Under the pieces are notes generated by a model that worked only from the letters and a program-made list of their open reading frames with translations, had not been told where the DNA came from and did no database searches. Shown here one piece after another: positions 1-5,934 of a stretch of DNA of 42,656 bases (the first letter of the stretch is position 1; each line of letters opens with the position of its first letter). Source of the DNA: Eubacterium pyruvativorans (lineage in GTDB: Bacteria; Bacillota; Clostridia; Peptostreptococcales; Anaerovoracaceae). Position numbers and translations under genes: made by a program. The stretch spans positions 1-42,656 of the forward strand of contig NZ_FNBF01000018.1 of assembly GCF_900102225.1 (NCBI RefSeq), given 5' to 3'.

Positions 1-24
1 CCCCGTCGAAACCTTTACACCCCC
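1..24 (-). ncRNA. ssrA: tmRNA (ssrA), 5' end only, cut by window edge
   Basis: Read on the minus strand from position 24 down to 1, the sequence begins GGGGGTGTAAAGG and continues TTTCGACGGGG. This matches the conserved 5' end of bacterial tmRNA, a G-rich acceptor strand followed by the TTCGAC element that forms the T-loop-like half of the tRNA domain. tmRNA with SmpB rescues stalled ribosomes and tags incomplete proteins for degradation. It lies directly downstream of smpB on the same strand, a very common arrangement. Only about 24 nt are inside the window, so the tag-coding region and the 3' end cannot be seen. Confidence 0.85.
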
Positions 25-29
25 ATGAT

Positions 30-56
30 GCCGGCTGTGAGGATCGTCCAGCCGGC
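30..56 (-). other. hairpin just upstream of the tmRNA 5' end
   Basis: GCCGGCTG (30-37) is the exact inverted complement of CAGCCGGC (49-56), giving an 8-bp stem with an 11-nt loop. It ends six bases before the tmRNA 5' end. There is no T-run, so it is not an intrinsic terminator. A role in the precursor leader removed by RNase P is an inference. Confidence 0.5.
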
Positions 57-113
57 GGCGAATCAAATTAATTGTGTATCCGGTCGAAATAACCGGAACC
101 TGCTATTAATACT

Positions 114-141
114 ATTATACGCCGGTTTTGTGATTTCCAAA
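114..141 (-). promoter_or_regulatory. candidate promoter of ssrA
   Basis: On the minus strand a -35-like TTTGGA (141-136) is followed after 16 bp by a perfect -10 TATAAT (119-114). Transcription would start near position 107, leaving a leader of about 80 nt before the mature tmRNA 5' end. The -35 box is weak. Confidence 0.5.
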
Positions 142-180
142 CAGGCAATTATTGTATACATGGAATGAACGCACCCCGTC

Positions 181-326
181 GGGCGGACGGTTGCCTCATT
201 TATGCTGCCTCCCCAGGCGAACGGCTGTCTCATTTATGCTGCCTCCCCGGGCGAACGGCTGTCTCATTTATGCTGCCTCCCCGGGCGAACGGTTGTCTCA
301 TTTATGCTGCCTCCCCGGGCGAACGG
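181..326. repeat. 34-bp tandem repeat, four full copies plus a partial fifth
   Basis: Four head-to-tail units of 34 bp occupy 181-214, 215-248, 249-282 and 283-316; copies differ by only a few substitutions. A fifth unit keeps only its first 10 bp (317-326) before the sequence diverges. On the minus strand each unit carries GGGGAGG, nine bases later an ATG, so every copy has a ribosome-binding-site-plus-start look, but 34 is not a multiple of three and no sustained reading frame results. The array lies between the smpB stop and the ssrA promoter. There are no unique spacers, so it is not a CRISPR array. Confidence 0.9.
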
Positions 327-355
327 GCCTCCTCTCATTTTTGTCTGCGCCGGAG

Positions 356-823
356 CTAATAGCGCTTCATGGCCTGCTCCATTTTCCGCTTGGCGGAGCG
401 CCGGGCCATGTCATCCCGCTTGTCGTAGTTCTTCTTGCCCCGGCAGGAACCCAGCTGAAGCTTGGCGTAACCCCGGTCGTTGATGTACATTTTCAGCGGC
501 ACCAGGGTGTGCCCCGCCTGGGCGGTTTCGCCGATGAGTTTGCGGATTTCTTTTTTGTGCAGCAGGAGTTTCCGGGGCCGGAGGGGATCCACGTTGAATC
601 GGTTGCCCTGTTCGTAGGGACTGATGTTCACGCCGTAGAGGATGACCTCGCCCCGCTCTACCTTCGCATAACCTTCGGTGATGCTGACCTTCCCGGCCCG
701 GACGGACTTGATCTCTGTTCCGGTAAGGGCGAGGCCGCATTCGTATACTTCATCCACGAAGTAGTCGTGCCGCGCTTTCTTGTTGTTGGCGACGACTTTC
801 GATCCGGTATCTTTTTTCGCCAT
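356..823 (-). CDS. smpB: SsrA-binding protein SmpB
   Basis: SmpB binds the tRNA-like domain of tmRNA and delivers it to stalled ribosomes, starting trans-translation. The 155-residue product has the family's usual length. It shows the diagnostic core: NKKARHDYFV near the N-terminus, ALTGTEIKSVRAGK at about 32-45, and the basic C-terminal tail that folds in the ribosomal mRNA channel (KRDDMARRSAKRKMEQ). The ATG is preceded by GAAAGGA at good spacing. The tmRNA gene follows downstream on the same strand, so both partners of the rescue system are adjacent. It is the last gene of a minus-strand series with two signal peptidases and a pseudouridine synthase. Identification is secure. Confidence 0.97.
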   Translation of the reverse strand: MAKKDTGSKVVANNKKARHDYFVDEVYECGLALTGTEIKSVRAGKVSITEGYAKVERGEVILYGVNISPYEQGNRFNVDPLRPRKLLLHKKEIRKLIGETAQAGHTLVPLKMYINDRGYAKLQLGSCRGKKNYDKRDDMARRSAKRKMEQAMKRY

Positions 824-945
824 TTCTGATTGATCCTTTCTCTGATTTGCTGCGGCCCCGGGAAAGGGAGAGATTCCGGCGGCCGCCGGCTTCCAGACAG
901 CCCCGGGGGATGCGGCTTCCCGGACGGTTTCCGGATGCGCTCAGT

Positions 946-1473
946 CTATCTGCGCTCCCCGGTATCCAGGGTTCTGCCGATCCGGTTCAAAGGCAGAATG
1001 CGGAACACCACCCGCCCCCGGATGCTTTCCCGGCGGACGAAGCCCACGTCTGAGAAACGGCTGTCCACGCTGTGAAGGCGGTTATCCCCCATAACGAAGT
1101 AGCTGTCCTTCGGCACCAGCACGGTGATGTCGCCGTTGGTGGTCAGATCCTTGGTGTAATCGCTTTTCTGTTCCTTGCCGTTGACCCGGACACGGCCGTT
1201 CCGGATGATCACGGTGTCCCCGGGAACGCCGATGATGCGCTTGATCAGCAGCTCCTTCTTTCCGTTCTGGTCCTTCAGAGCGGAGCGGAAGATTACCACC
1301 TGTCCCCGCTTCGGATCCCGGTTGTTGTAGGACTGGGTGCTGAGGAACAGGAGGTCATTCGGCTGGAAGTTCGGCTGCATGGACACGCCGGAAACCCGGG
1401 CCGTCTGTACGAACTGCAGTGTGAGGAGGACGGCGCAGACCGCCACCCCGATGTCTCTGATCCACTCTTTCAT
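946..1473 (-). CDS. lepB: type I signal peptidase (copy 1, downstream)
   Basis: This membrane-anchored serine/lysine-dyad protease removes signal peptides from exported proteins on the outer face of the cytoplasmic membrane. The 175-residue protein has one N-terminal membrane segment (about 5-25), the catalytic serine in SGVSMQPN (Ser31), the catalytic lysine in LLIKRIIGVPGD (Lys78), and the box E motif MGDNRLHSVDSR. It is short, like the Gram-positive SipS-type enzymes. It follows a second signal peptidase gene by 52 bp, with a perfect 11-bp inverted repeat in the gap. The start is preceded by GGAGG (CCGGAGGTGAATC). Having two different copies in tandem suggests different substrate preferences, which the sequence alone cannot prove. 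Confidence 0.95.
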   Translation of the reverse strand: MKEWIRDIGVAVCAVLLTLQFVQTARVSGVSMQPNFQPNDLLFLSTQSYNNRDPKRGQVVIFRSALKDQNGKKELLIKRIIGVPGDTVIIRNGRVRVNGKEQKSDYTKDLTTNGDITVLVPKDSYFVMGDNRLHSVDSRFSDVGFVRRESIRGRVVFRILPLNRIGRTLDTGERR

Positions 1474-1487
1474 GATTCACCTCCGGC

Positions 1488-1525
1488 GGACAAAAAGCGG
1501 CCGCCTGCCCGCTCGCTTTTTGTCC
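1488..1525. terminator. inverted repeat between the two signal peptidase genes, terminator-like
   Basis: GGACAAAAAGC (1488-1498) and GCTTTTTGTCC (1515-1525) are perfect 11-bp inverted complements around a GC-rich loop. The repeat starts immediately after the stop codon of the upstream peptidase gene. On either strand the 3' arm contains five Ts, so it may act as a weak terminator or an mRNA-stability element. The same GGACAAAAA/TTTTTGTCC arms, in the opposite orientation, recur at 10878-10903. Confidence 0.55.
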
Positions 1526-2098
1526 TTACTTCCGGTACGGATTCCTGATCGGTCCGAAGTCGCTGAACCGGTACAGCCGGAACACCACCCGGCCCACGAT
1601 GCGGCTCTCCGGCACGGCGCCCACGCTGGGATCCCGGCTGTCCAGGCTGATGAGCCGGTTGTCCCCCATGCAGAAGACGTGTCCCTTCGGAACGACGTAA
1701 TCGATGATTTTCCCATTGGTCCTGCCGTCCTTCGTGTAGGACTGGTCATCTTTCTTTCCGTTGATCCAGACATCGCCGTTCTGAATCGTGATGTGATCTC
1801 CCGGCAGACCGATCACCCGCTTGATCAGCAGCTTGTCCTTCCCGTTGTCCAGCTTCAGGTCAGAATCAAAGACCACTACGTCCCCCTTCGCCGGCTGCCG
1901 GGAATGGTAGGCCTTCCGGTAGATAAACAGGTAGTCATTATTATGGAAATTCGGAAGCATGGATGTTTCCTTCACAATGGTCGGGCGGATGAACTGTACA
2001 ACCAGCAGTGCAACGGCCACGGCGATGGCAATATCGATGATCCAGCGCAGGAGAATCTTCCCGGTTCCCGGCTGGTTTTTCGTCTGTTGTTCATTCAT
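1526..2098 (-). CDS. lepB: type I signal peptidase (copy 2, upstream)
   Basis: A second signal peptidase I of 190 residues. It has an N-terminal cytoplasmic stretch, one membrane segment (about 15-37), catalytic Ser46 in KETSMLPNF, catalytic Lys93 in LLIKRVIGLPGD, and the MGDNRLISLDSR motif. I start it at the ATG at 2098 because AGGAAGGA lies just upstream; the longer open frame (from 2137) would overlap the preceding gene. It is 17 bp after the pseudouridine synthase and 52 bp before the other peptidase, consistent with one operon. The two peptidases are clearly paralogous but diverged in the substrate-binding and C-terminal parts, so this is an old duplication rather than a recent one. Confidence 0.95.
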   Translation of the reverse strand: MNEQQTKNQPGTGKILLRWIIDIAIAVAVALLVVQFIRPTIVKETSMLPNFHNNDYLFIYRKAYHSRQPAKGDVVVFDSDLKLDNGKDKLLIKRVIGLPGDHITIQNGDVWINGKKDDQSYTKDGRTNGKIIDYVVPKGHVFCMGDNRLISLDSRDPSVGAVPESRIVGRVVFRLYRFSDFGPIRNPYRK

Positions 2099-2114
2099 TT
2101 CGATTCGTTCCTTC

Positions 2115-3080
2115 CTATATCGTAAAAATATCGTCACGGATCTCCCGGAATCCCTTCGGCAGCTCTGCGGTCACTGTTTTCCCGTTCAGGTAGTCGAAAG
2201 GCGCCGGGCAATTTTCAAACTGCAGCTGATATGCATGGAGCAGCTGGGTTGTCAGGCGGTACCGGTTCTTCATGTCCCGGTTCACCCGGGGAGAACCGTA
2301 TTTCCCGTCGCCGATGATCGGAAACCCGGCGTTGGCCAGCTGCACGCGGATCTGATGGGTTCTGCCGGTCTCGATTTCGATGCGGCAAAGGGTGAATCCA
2401 CCGGCGGCCGCCACCGGCTCCGCAAAGGTCTTCATGAGTTTCCCGTCCGCCCGGTCCGTAACGCGGACCAGGTCCCTGGCCTCATCCTTCTCCATCCGGT
2501 CTTCCAGAGCCAGGGGCTCCTTCATTTCTCCGCTGACGATGGTCAGGTAGTACTTCCGGATGCATCCCCGTTCCCGGATCATTTTCGTGAACGCCTGAAG
2601 GGCGGGGTAGTTCTTCGCAAACAGCACCAGCCCGGTGGTGTTCCGGTCCAGCCGGTTCACCGGTGCCGGCACAAACGTTTTCTCCAGCCGGGGCACATAA
2701 TCTCCCTTCTCAATCAGATAGTCGATGACCTGATTGGTGAGGTGGTTCCGCCGCTCGTTCCGGTCCCCGTGGGTGAGCAGATTCTTCGGCTTCACCGCTG
2801 CGAGAATATTCTCGTCCTCGTAGGCGATGCCGAAGGTGCGCTTCACCTTCCGGTGTTCCCGGACTTTCCGGAATTTCTCCAGATCCTGGTCGGTCAGATA
2901 GAGACTCACCTCATCTCCGGTCTCCAGCATATACTCCCGGGTTTTCCGTTTCCCGTTCACCTTCACGTCCTTCCGGATCGCCTTGTATATGAAACTCAGC
3001 GGTGCATTTCCCAGATACTTCCGCAGAAACTTGTCCAGCCGCTGATTTCCTTCGTTTTCGCTGATCTCCAGTTTAACCAT
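2115..3080 (-). CDS. RluA-family ribosomal RNA pseudouridine synthase
   Basis: Converts specific uridines to pseudouridine, most likely in 23S rRNA. The N-terminal S4 RNA-binding domain spans about residues 13-70 (QRLDKFLRKYLGNAPLS). The catalytic domain carries NRLDRNTTGLVLFAK with the nucleophile Asp145; the usual HRLD is NRLD here. GRTHQIRVQLA, the family's second signature, is present further on. The S4 domain plus the length of 321 residues resembles RluC/RluD-type enzymes; the exact target uridine cannot be assigned. There is no ribosome binding site before either ATG (3089 or 3080), but a perfect -10 box ends 7 nt before the ATG at 3080, which suggests a leaderless mRNA starting there. 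It heads the minus-strand series with two lepB genes and smpB. Confidence 0.9.
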   Translation of the reverse strand: MVKLEISENEGNQRLDKFLRKYLGNAPLSFIYKAIRKDVKVNGKRKTREYMLETGDEVSLYLTDQDLEKFRKVREHRKVKRTFGIAYEDENILAAVKPKNLLTHGDRNERRNHLTNQVIDYLIEKGDYVPRLEKTFVPAPVNRLDRNTTGLVLFAKNYPALQAFTKMIRERGCIRKYYLTIVSGEMKEPLALEDRMEKDEARDLVRVTDRADGKLMKTFAEPVAAAGGFTLCRIEIETGRTHQIRVQLANAGFPIIGDGKYGSPRVNRDMKNRYRLTTQLLHAYQLQFENCPAPFDYLNGKTVTAELPKGFREIRDDIFTI

Positions 3081-3087
3081 GACTAAC

Positions 3088-3117
3088 ATTATACAACAGC
3101 CCGCACAGAAAAAGCAA
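3088..3117 (-). promoter_or_regulatory. promoter giving a probable leaderless pseudouridine synthase mRNA
   Basis: On the minus strand TTGCTT (3117-3112), 18 bp, then a perfect TATAAT (3093-3088). Seven bases after the -10 comes the ATG at 3080, so transcription would begin at or next to the start codon. No Shine-Dalgarno sequence is visible upstream of the gene. Confidence 0.6.
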
Positions 3118-3123
3118 AACCAA

Positions 3124-3152
3124 TTGTCACTTTCACCGCTCTATGGTAGAAT
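3124..3152 (+). promoter_or_regulatory. promoter of the small membrane protein gene
   Basis: TTGTCA (3124-3129), a 17-bp spacer ending in TGG, and TAGAAT (3147-3152) form a good sigma-A-type promoter. It is divergent from the pseudouridine synthase promoter; the two are separated by only a few bases. Confidence 0.8.
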
Positions 3153-3188
3153 TAAAAGATGTTTCGAGGGGAACAGGAGGATTTTGGA

Positions 3189-3410
3189 ATGAAAAAGCAT
3201 AGAACTTTCCGCGATTTTTTGTATGACTGGAATGATGTGGTCATCGCCGTGCTGATCCTGCTGGCGGCCTGCCTGATCATTTTCTGGCGGGTGAATATCA
3301 TCATGCAGTATCCGAAGCACCTGGTGAAGGATAATTCGAAGACCATCAGCCAGATGGACAAGGACGAGAGCAGCCACAGCAGTTCCTCCTCTGTCATCAT
3401 CCGGCGATAG
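3189..3410 (+). CDS. small single-pass membrane protein of unknown function
   Basis: I do not recognise this 73-residue protein. It begins with a basic, hydrophilic segment (MKKHRTFRDFLYDWND), followed by one hydrophobic helix at about 17-38 (VVIAVLILLAACLIIFW) and a polar C-terminal tail with a serine cluster (ESSHSSSSS) and terminal VIIRR. The ATG at 3189 has AGGAGG eight bases upstream; an earlier ATG at 3159 lacks one. A well-formed promoter and a strong terminator isolate it as a single-gene unit, which argues that it is real and expressed. Positive residues before the helix suggest the N-terminus is cytoplasmic. Function and partners cannot be inferred. Confidence 0.8.
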   Translation: MKKHRTFRDFLYDWNDVVIAVLILLAACLIIFWRVNIIMQYPKHLVKDNSKTISQMDKDESSHSSSSSVIIRR

Positions 3411-3440
3411 CATGCTGTGAAATAGAATGTCATTTCGACG

Positions 3441-3498
3441 GCCCCGGCCCGGACGAAGGAACAGTGGTTCCGCCGTCCGGGCCGGGGCTGCTTTTTTT
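3441..3498 (+). terminator. strong intrinsic terminator
   Basis: A perfect 15-bp GC-rich stem (3441-3455 with 3474-3488) encloses an 18-nt loop and is followed by seven Ts (3492-3498). It ends the small membrane protein transcript. Confidence 0.92.
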
Positions 3499-3557
3499 GT
3501 GCCGGCGGGCGGCAGACGCGGCAAGTCGGTGCGGGATCAGTCGTCAGCGGGGGTGCA

Positions 3558-3653
3558 GTGCGGGGCCGACGGATGCGGTGGGTTGGCGGATGCGGCGGGT
3601 GCGGGGCCGGCGGATGCGGCGGGTTGGTGCGGGGCCGACGGATGCGGCGGGTG
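3558..3653. repeat. 28-bp GC-rich minisatellite containing GTGCGG
   Basis: Units beginning GTGCGGGGCCGACGGATG occur at 3558-3585, 3599-3626 and 3627-3653, with a half-unit at 3586-3598. Copies differ at one or two positions. The array runs directly into the palindromic repeats that start at 3651 and shares their GTGCGG core. Confidence 0.85.
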
Positions 3654-3680
3654 CGGATTTACAAAAAATGATATCCGCAC
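3651..3680. repeat. GTGCGG palindromic repeat, copy 1
   Basis: GTGCGGAT (3651-3658) pairs with ATCCGCAC (3673-3680), an 8-bp perfect stem around a 14-nt AT-rich loop. First member of a family of about 34-bp hairpins in this intergenic region and at the right end of the window. Confidence 0.8.
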
Positions 3681-3709
3681 ATTTCTAAATCAAGATGCGA
3701 AATGCCGAA

Positions 3710-3847
3710 GGTGCGGAATCGAGAATAAGTGGATTATCGCACCAAAAACCGCGTCAGAAGGGTGCGAAATCAAAAGAAAAACCCGATTAATTTATGATCG
3801 CCACTCCGGCGGATGCGGAATCAAAGGAAATGTGCAATTCCGCACCC
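3710..3847. repeat. repeat block A: two palindromes and a central direct unit
   Basis: Three units at about 51-bp spacing: a hairpin with GGTGCG (3710-3715) and CGCACC (3738-3743); a direct unit GGTGCGAAATCAAAAG starting at 3761; and a second hairpin, TGCGGAAT (3814-3821) with ATTCCGCA (3837-3844). The same arrangement recurs at 42080-42217. From 3760 onward the two blocks align without gaps over 88 bases with 63 identities by my count. The block has no open reading frame of note and sits between a terminated plus-strand gene and the convergent pncB. Confidence 0.8.
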
Positions 3848-4042
3848 GATGGATTGGTCCCCATGCCGGCGGCCGATGTCCATCTGCTGATATTCCGGCA
3901 AAAAATATCCCAGCTACTCGCCCTGTATACAGAATGCAAAGCATCACGTCGTGCAGCCGGAATGTAATTCAGCAGATTGTATACGATCAACGACCGGTCG
4001 GAGAAATAACTACGATTAAGAAAGCTGAGTGGCGGATCACTC

Positions 4043-4076
4043 GGTGCGAAAACTGAAGTTTTTTGGATTCCGCACC
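4043..4076. repeat. GTGCGG palindromic repeat, isolated copy
   Basis: GGTGCG (4043-4048) and CGCACC (4071-4076) bound a 34-bp unit whose interior (AAAACTGAAGTTTT) can pair further. Same length and same ends as the neighbouring family members. Confidence 0.75.
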
Positions 4077-4124
4077 CTCCTGTATCGTGTCGCCGGCGTT
4101 TTCGGCCGCAACCGGGGCCGCAAG

Positions 4125-4158
4125 GGTGCGAAATAGAGGATTTGGGCAGAATCGCACC
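4125..4158. repeat. GTGCGA palindromic repeat, 34 bp
   Basis: GGTGCGA (4125-4131) and TCGCACC (4152-4158) bound exactly 34 bp. The right arm is also the first CGCACC of the 41-bp direct repeats that follow. Confidence 0.75.
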
Positions 4159-4240
4159 TGCCAACAGCTGCATGCCACAGCACGCGGGCCTGTCGCACCT
4201 TCCAACGGCCGTATGCAGTAGTACCCGGGCCTGTCGCACC
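4153..4240. repeat. 41-bp direct tandem repeat headed by CGCACC
   Basis: CGCACC occurs at 4153, 4194 and 4235, exactly 41 bp apart. The first two units share CGCACC(T)GCCAAC-like starts and end in CGGGCCTGT; the third begins CGCACCTGCCG and then diverges. No gene is apparent in 3499-4390; these repeats, the minisatellite and the palindromes account for most of it. The stretch 3860-4030 holds only AT-richer unique sequence with two TGTATAC motifs. Confidence 0.8.
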
Positions 4241-4328
4241 TGCCGCCGACGGACGGCGGGTGCGAGGCCAAACGGACGGCAGGTGCTGCGGCGGGTGCTG
4301 CACGCCGGCAGCCTGCGGCGAAAGGCAG

Positions 4329-4372
4329 CGAAAGGCGGCCCGCGCAGTCTCATGGACCGGGTCCGCCTTTCG
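4329..4372 (-). terminator. inverted repeat downstream of pncB, possible terminator
   Basis: CGAAAGGCGG (4329-4338) and CCGCCTTTCG (4363-4372) form a perfect 10-bp stem 18 bp after the pncB stop. Only three consecutive Ts follow on the minus strand, so termination would be weak. Confidence 0.5.
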
Positions 4373-4390
4373 AGAAGTTTCTTCTGATAG

Positions 4391-5839
4391 TTAGAGTTCG
4401 GATTCGTTCCGGTCGCGATGCTCCCGGATCATCTCCTGCTTCAGTTCATACAATTTCTGGGACAGATCGACGTAGTAGCTCTGGGGGTTCTCGAACCGGA
4501 GAGTCTCTTCCCACAGGGTTTCCACCTGCTCCCGGCAGTACTGCTTGATGGTTTCGATGTCCGGGGAATCGTAGACTTTTTTGCCGCGGTCGAAGAGGCG
4601 GACCTGCAGGTTGCGGGCCGTGAAGTTCTTCAGTTTCTTCTTCTTCCACACGGTCTGCGGATCGAAGAGGACGTACCCGTCGCCGGACGGCGCCGGTTCG
4701 TCGCTGACCGTCAGCAGGTCGGCGATGGCCTTTCCGTTTTCGTTGTCGTAGAGCCGGTAAACTTTCTTATAGCCCGGGTTGGTGATCTTTTCGATGTTTT
4801 CGGAGATCTTGATTTTCGGGATGAGCTCGCCGTCCTTTTCGATGGCCACCAGCTTGTAGACGCCGCCGAATACCGGCTCGGACTTGGATGTGATGAGACG
4901 CTCGCCGACGCCGAAGGAGTCGATCTTCGCACCTTCCATGATCACATCCCTGATCAGGTATTCGTCCAGGGAGTTGGAAACGGTGATGGTGCAGTCTTCG
5001 AAACCTGCCTCGTCCAGCATTTTCCGGGCCTGTTTCGTCAGATAGGCGATGTCGCCGCTGTCGATGCGGATGCCCTTGATTTTCGGGTTCAGCTCCCGGA
5101 ATACCCGGATGGCATTCGGGATGCCGGATTTCAGCACATTATAAGTATCCACCAGCAGGACGCAGTTGTTCGGATAGAGTTCCGCATACTTGCGGAAGGC
5201 ATCATACTCCGTCGGGAACATCTGAACCCAGCTGTGGGCCATGGTGCCCAGTGCCGGGATGCCGCACTCTCTGTCGGTGATGGTGCAGGCGGTGCCGCAG
5301 CACCCGCCGATGTAGGCCGCCCGGGCACCGTAGATGGCTGCGGAGGCGCCGTGGGCTCTGCGGGAGCCGAATTCCATGACCGGTCTGCCCTGGGCCGCCC
5401 GGACAATGCGGCTGGCTTTTGTCGCAATCAGACTCTCATGGTTCACGGTGAGCAGGATCATGGTCTCCAGAAGCTGGGCCTGGATGACAGGACCCCGCAC
5501 TGTCACCAGCGGTTCATGCGGGAAGACCGGTGTGCCTTCCGGGATGGCCCAGACGTCACAGGCGAATTTGAAATTCTTCAGGTAGTCCAGGAAGGCCTCG
5601 CTGAAGATGCCCTTGCTCCGGAGATAGGCAATATCCTCATTGGTAAATTCCAGGTGTTCCAGGTAATCGACGACCTGGTCGATGCCGGACAGGATGGCGT
5701 AGCCCCCCCGATCCGGGATCTTCCGGAAAAACATATCGAAATAAGCGATCTGGTCCGCCATGCCGGATTCGAAATAGCCATTTCCCATGGTCAGTTCGTA
5801 GAAATCGGTCAGCATGGTCAGATTCTCTTTCACTAACAT
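4391..5839 (-). CDS. pncB: nicotinate phosphoribosyltransferase
   Basis: Joins nicotinate to PRPP to form nicotinate mononucleotide in the Preiss-Handler salvage route to NAD, in the cytoplasm. The 482-residue protein has the family's opening LTDFYELTMGNGYFESG, the catalytic/active-site stretch EFGSRRAHG, LGTMAHSWVQMF, and the phosphoribosyl-binding region VDTYNVLKSG followed by GIRIDSGDI. I chose the ATG at 5839 (MLVKENLTM) because GAGAGGAG precedes it; the longer frame lacks a ribosome binding site. It lies 74 bp after uvrA on the same strand, with its own promoter overlapping the uvrA end. The length fits the longer NAPRTase subfamily found in Gram-positives. Confidence 0.95.
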   Translation of the reverse strand: MLVKENLTMLTDFYELTMGNGYFESGMADQIAYFDMFFRKIPDRGGYAILSGIDQVVDYLEHLEFTNEDIAYLRSKGIFSEAFLDYLKNFKFACDVWAIPEGTPVFPHEPLVTVRGPVIQAQLLETMILLTVNHESLIATKASRIVRAAQGRPVMEFGSRRAHGASAAIYGARAAYIGGCCGTACTITDRECGIPALGTMAHSWVQMFPTEYDAFRKYAELYPNNCVLLVDTYNVLKSGIPNAIRVFRELNPKIKGIRIDSGDIAYLTKQARKMLDEAGFEDCTITVSNSLDEYLIRDVIMEGAKIDSFGVGERLITSKSEPVFGGVYKLVAIEKDGELIPKIKISENIEKITNPGYKKVYRLYDNENGKAIADLLTVSDEPAPSGDGYVLFDPQTVWKKKKLKNFTARNLQVRLFDRGKKVYDSPDIETIKQYCREQVETLWEETLRFENPQSYYVDLSQKLYELKQEMIREHRDRNESEL

Positions 5840-5905
5840 GTCAGAAGCTCCTCTCTGCTCCATTTCAGTGGGGTCCCCCCCGGGGCGAAACATCATATCG
5901 TTTCC

Positions 5906-5934
5906 ATTATATCCTACGGGAGCATCTTCTTCAA
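5906..5934 (-). promoter_or_regulatory. promoter of pncB, overlapping the 3' end of uvrA
   Basis: On the minus strand TTGAAG (5934-5929), 17 bp, TATAAT (5911-5906). The -35 box lies inside the last codons of uvrA. It would give pncB a leader of about 60 nt. Confidence 0.65.

Noticed and set aside
181-326. CRISPR-like array
   Set aside because: The 34-bp units are directly abutting with no unique spacers, and no cas genes are present.
3651-4158. CRISPR array in the GTGCGG repeat region
   Set aside because: Repeats vary in sequence and orientation and spacing is uneven; conserved parts are the palindrome ends rather than a whole repeat.
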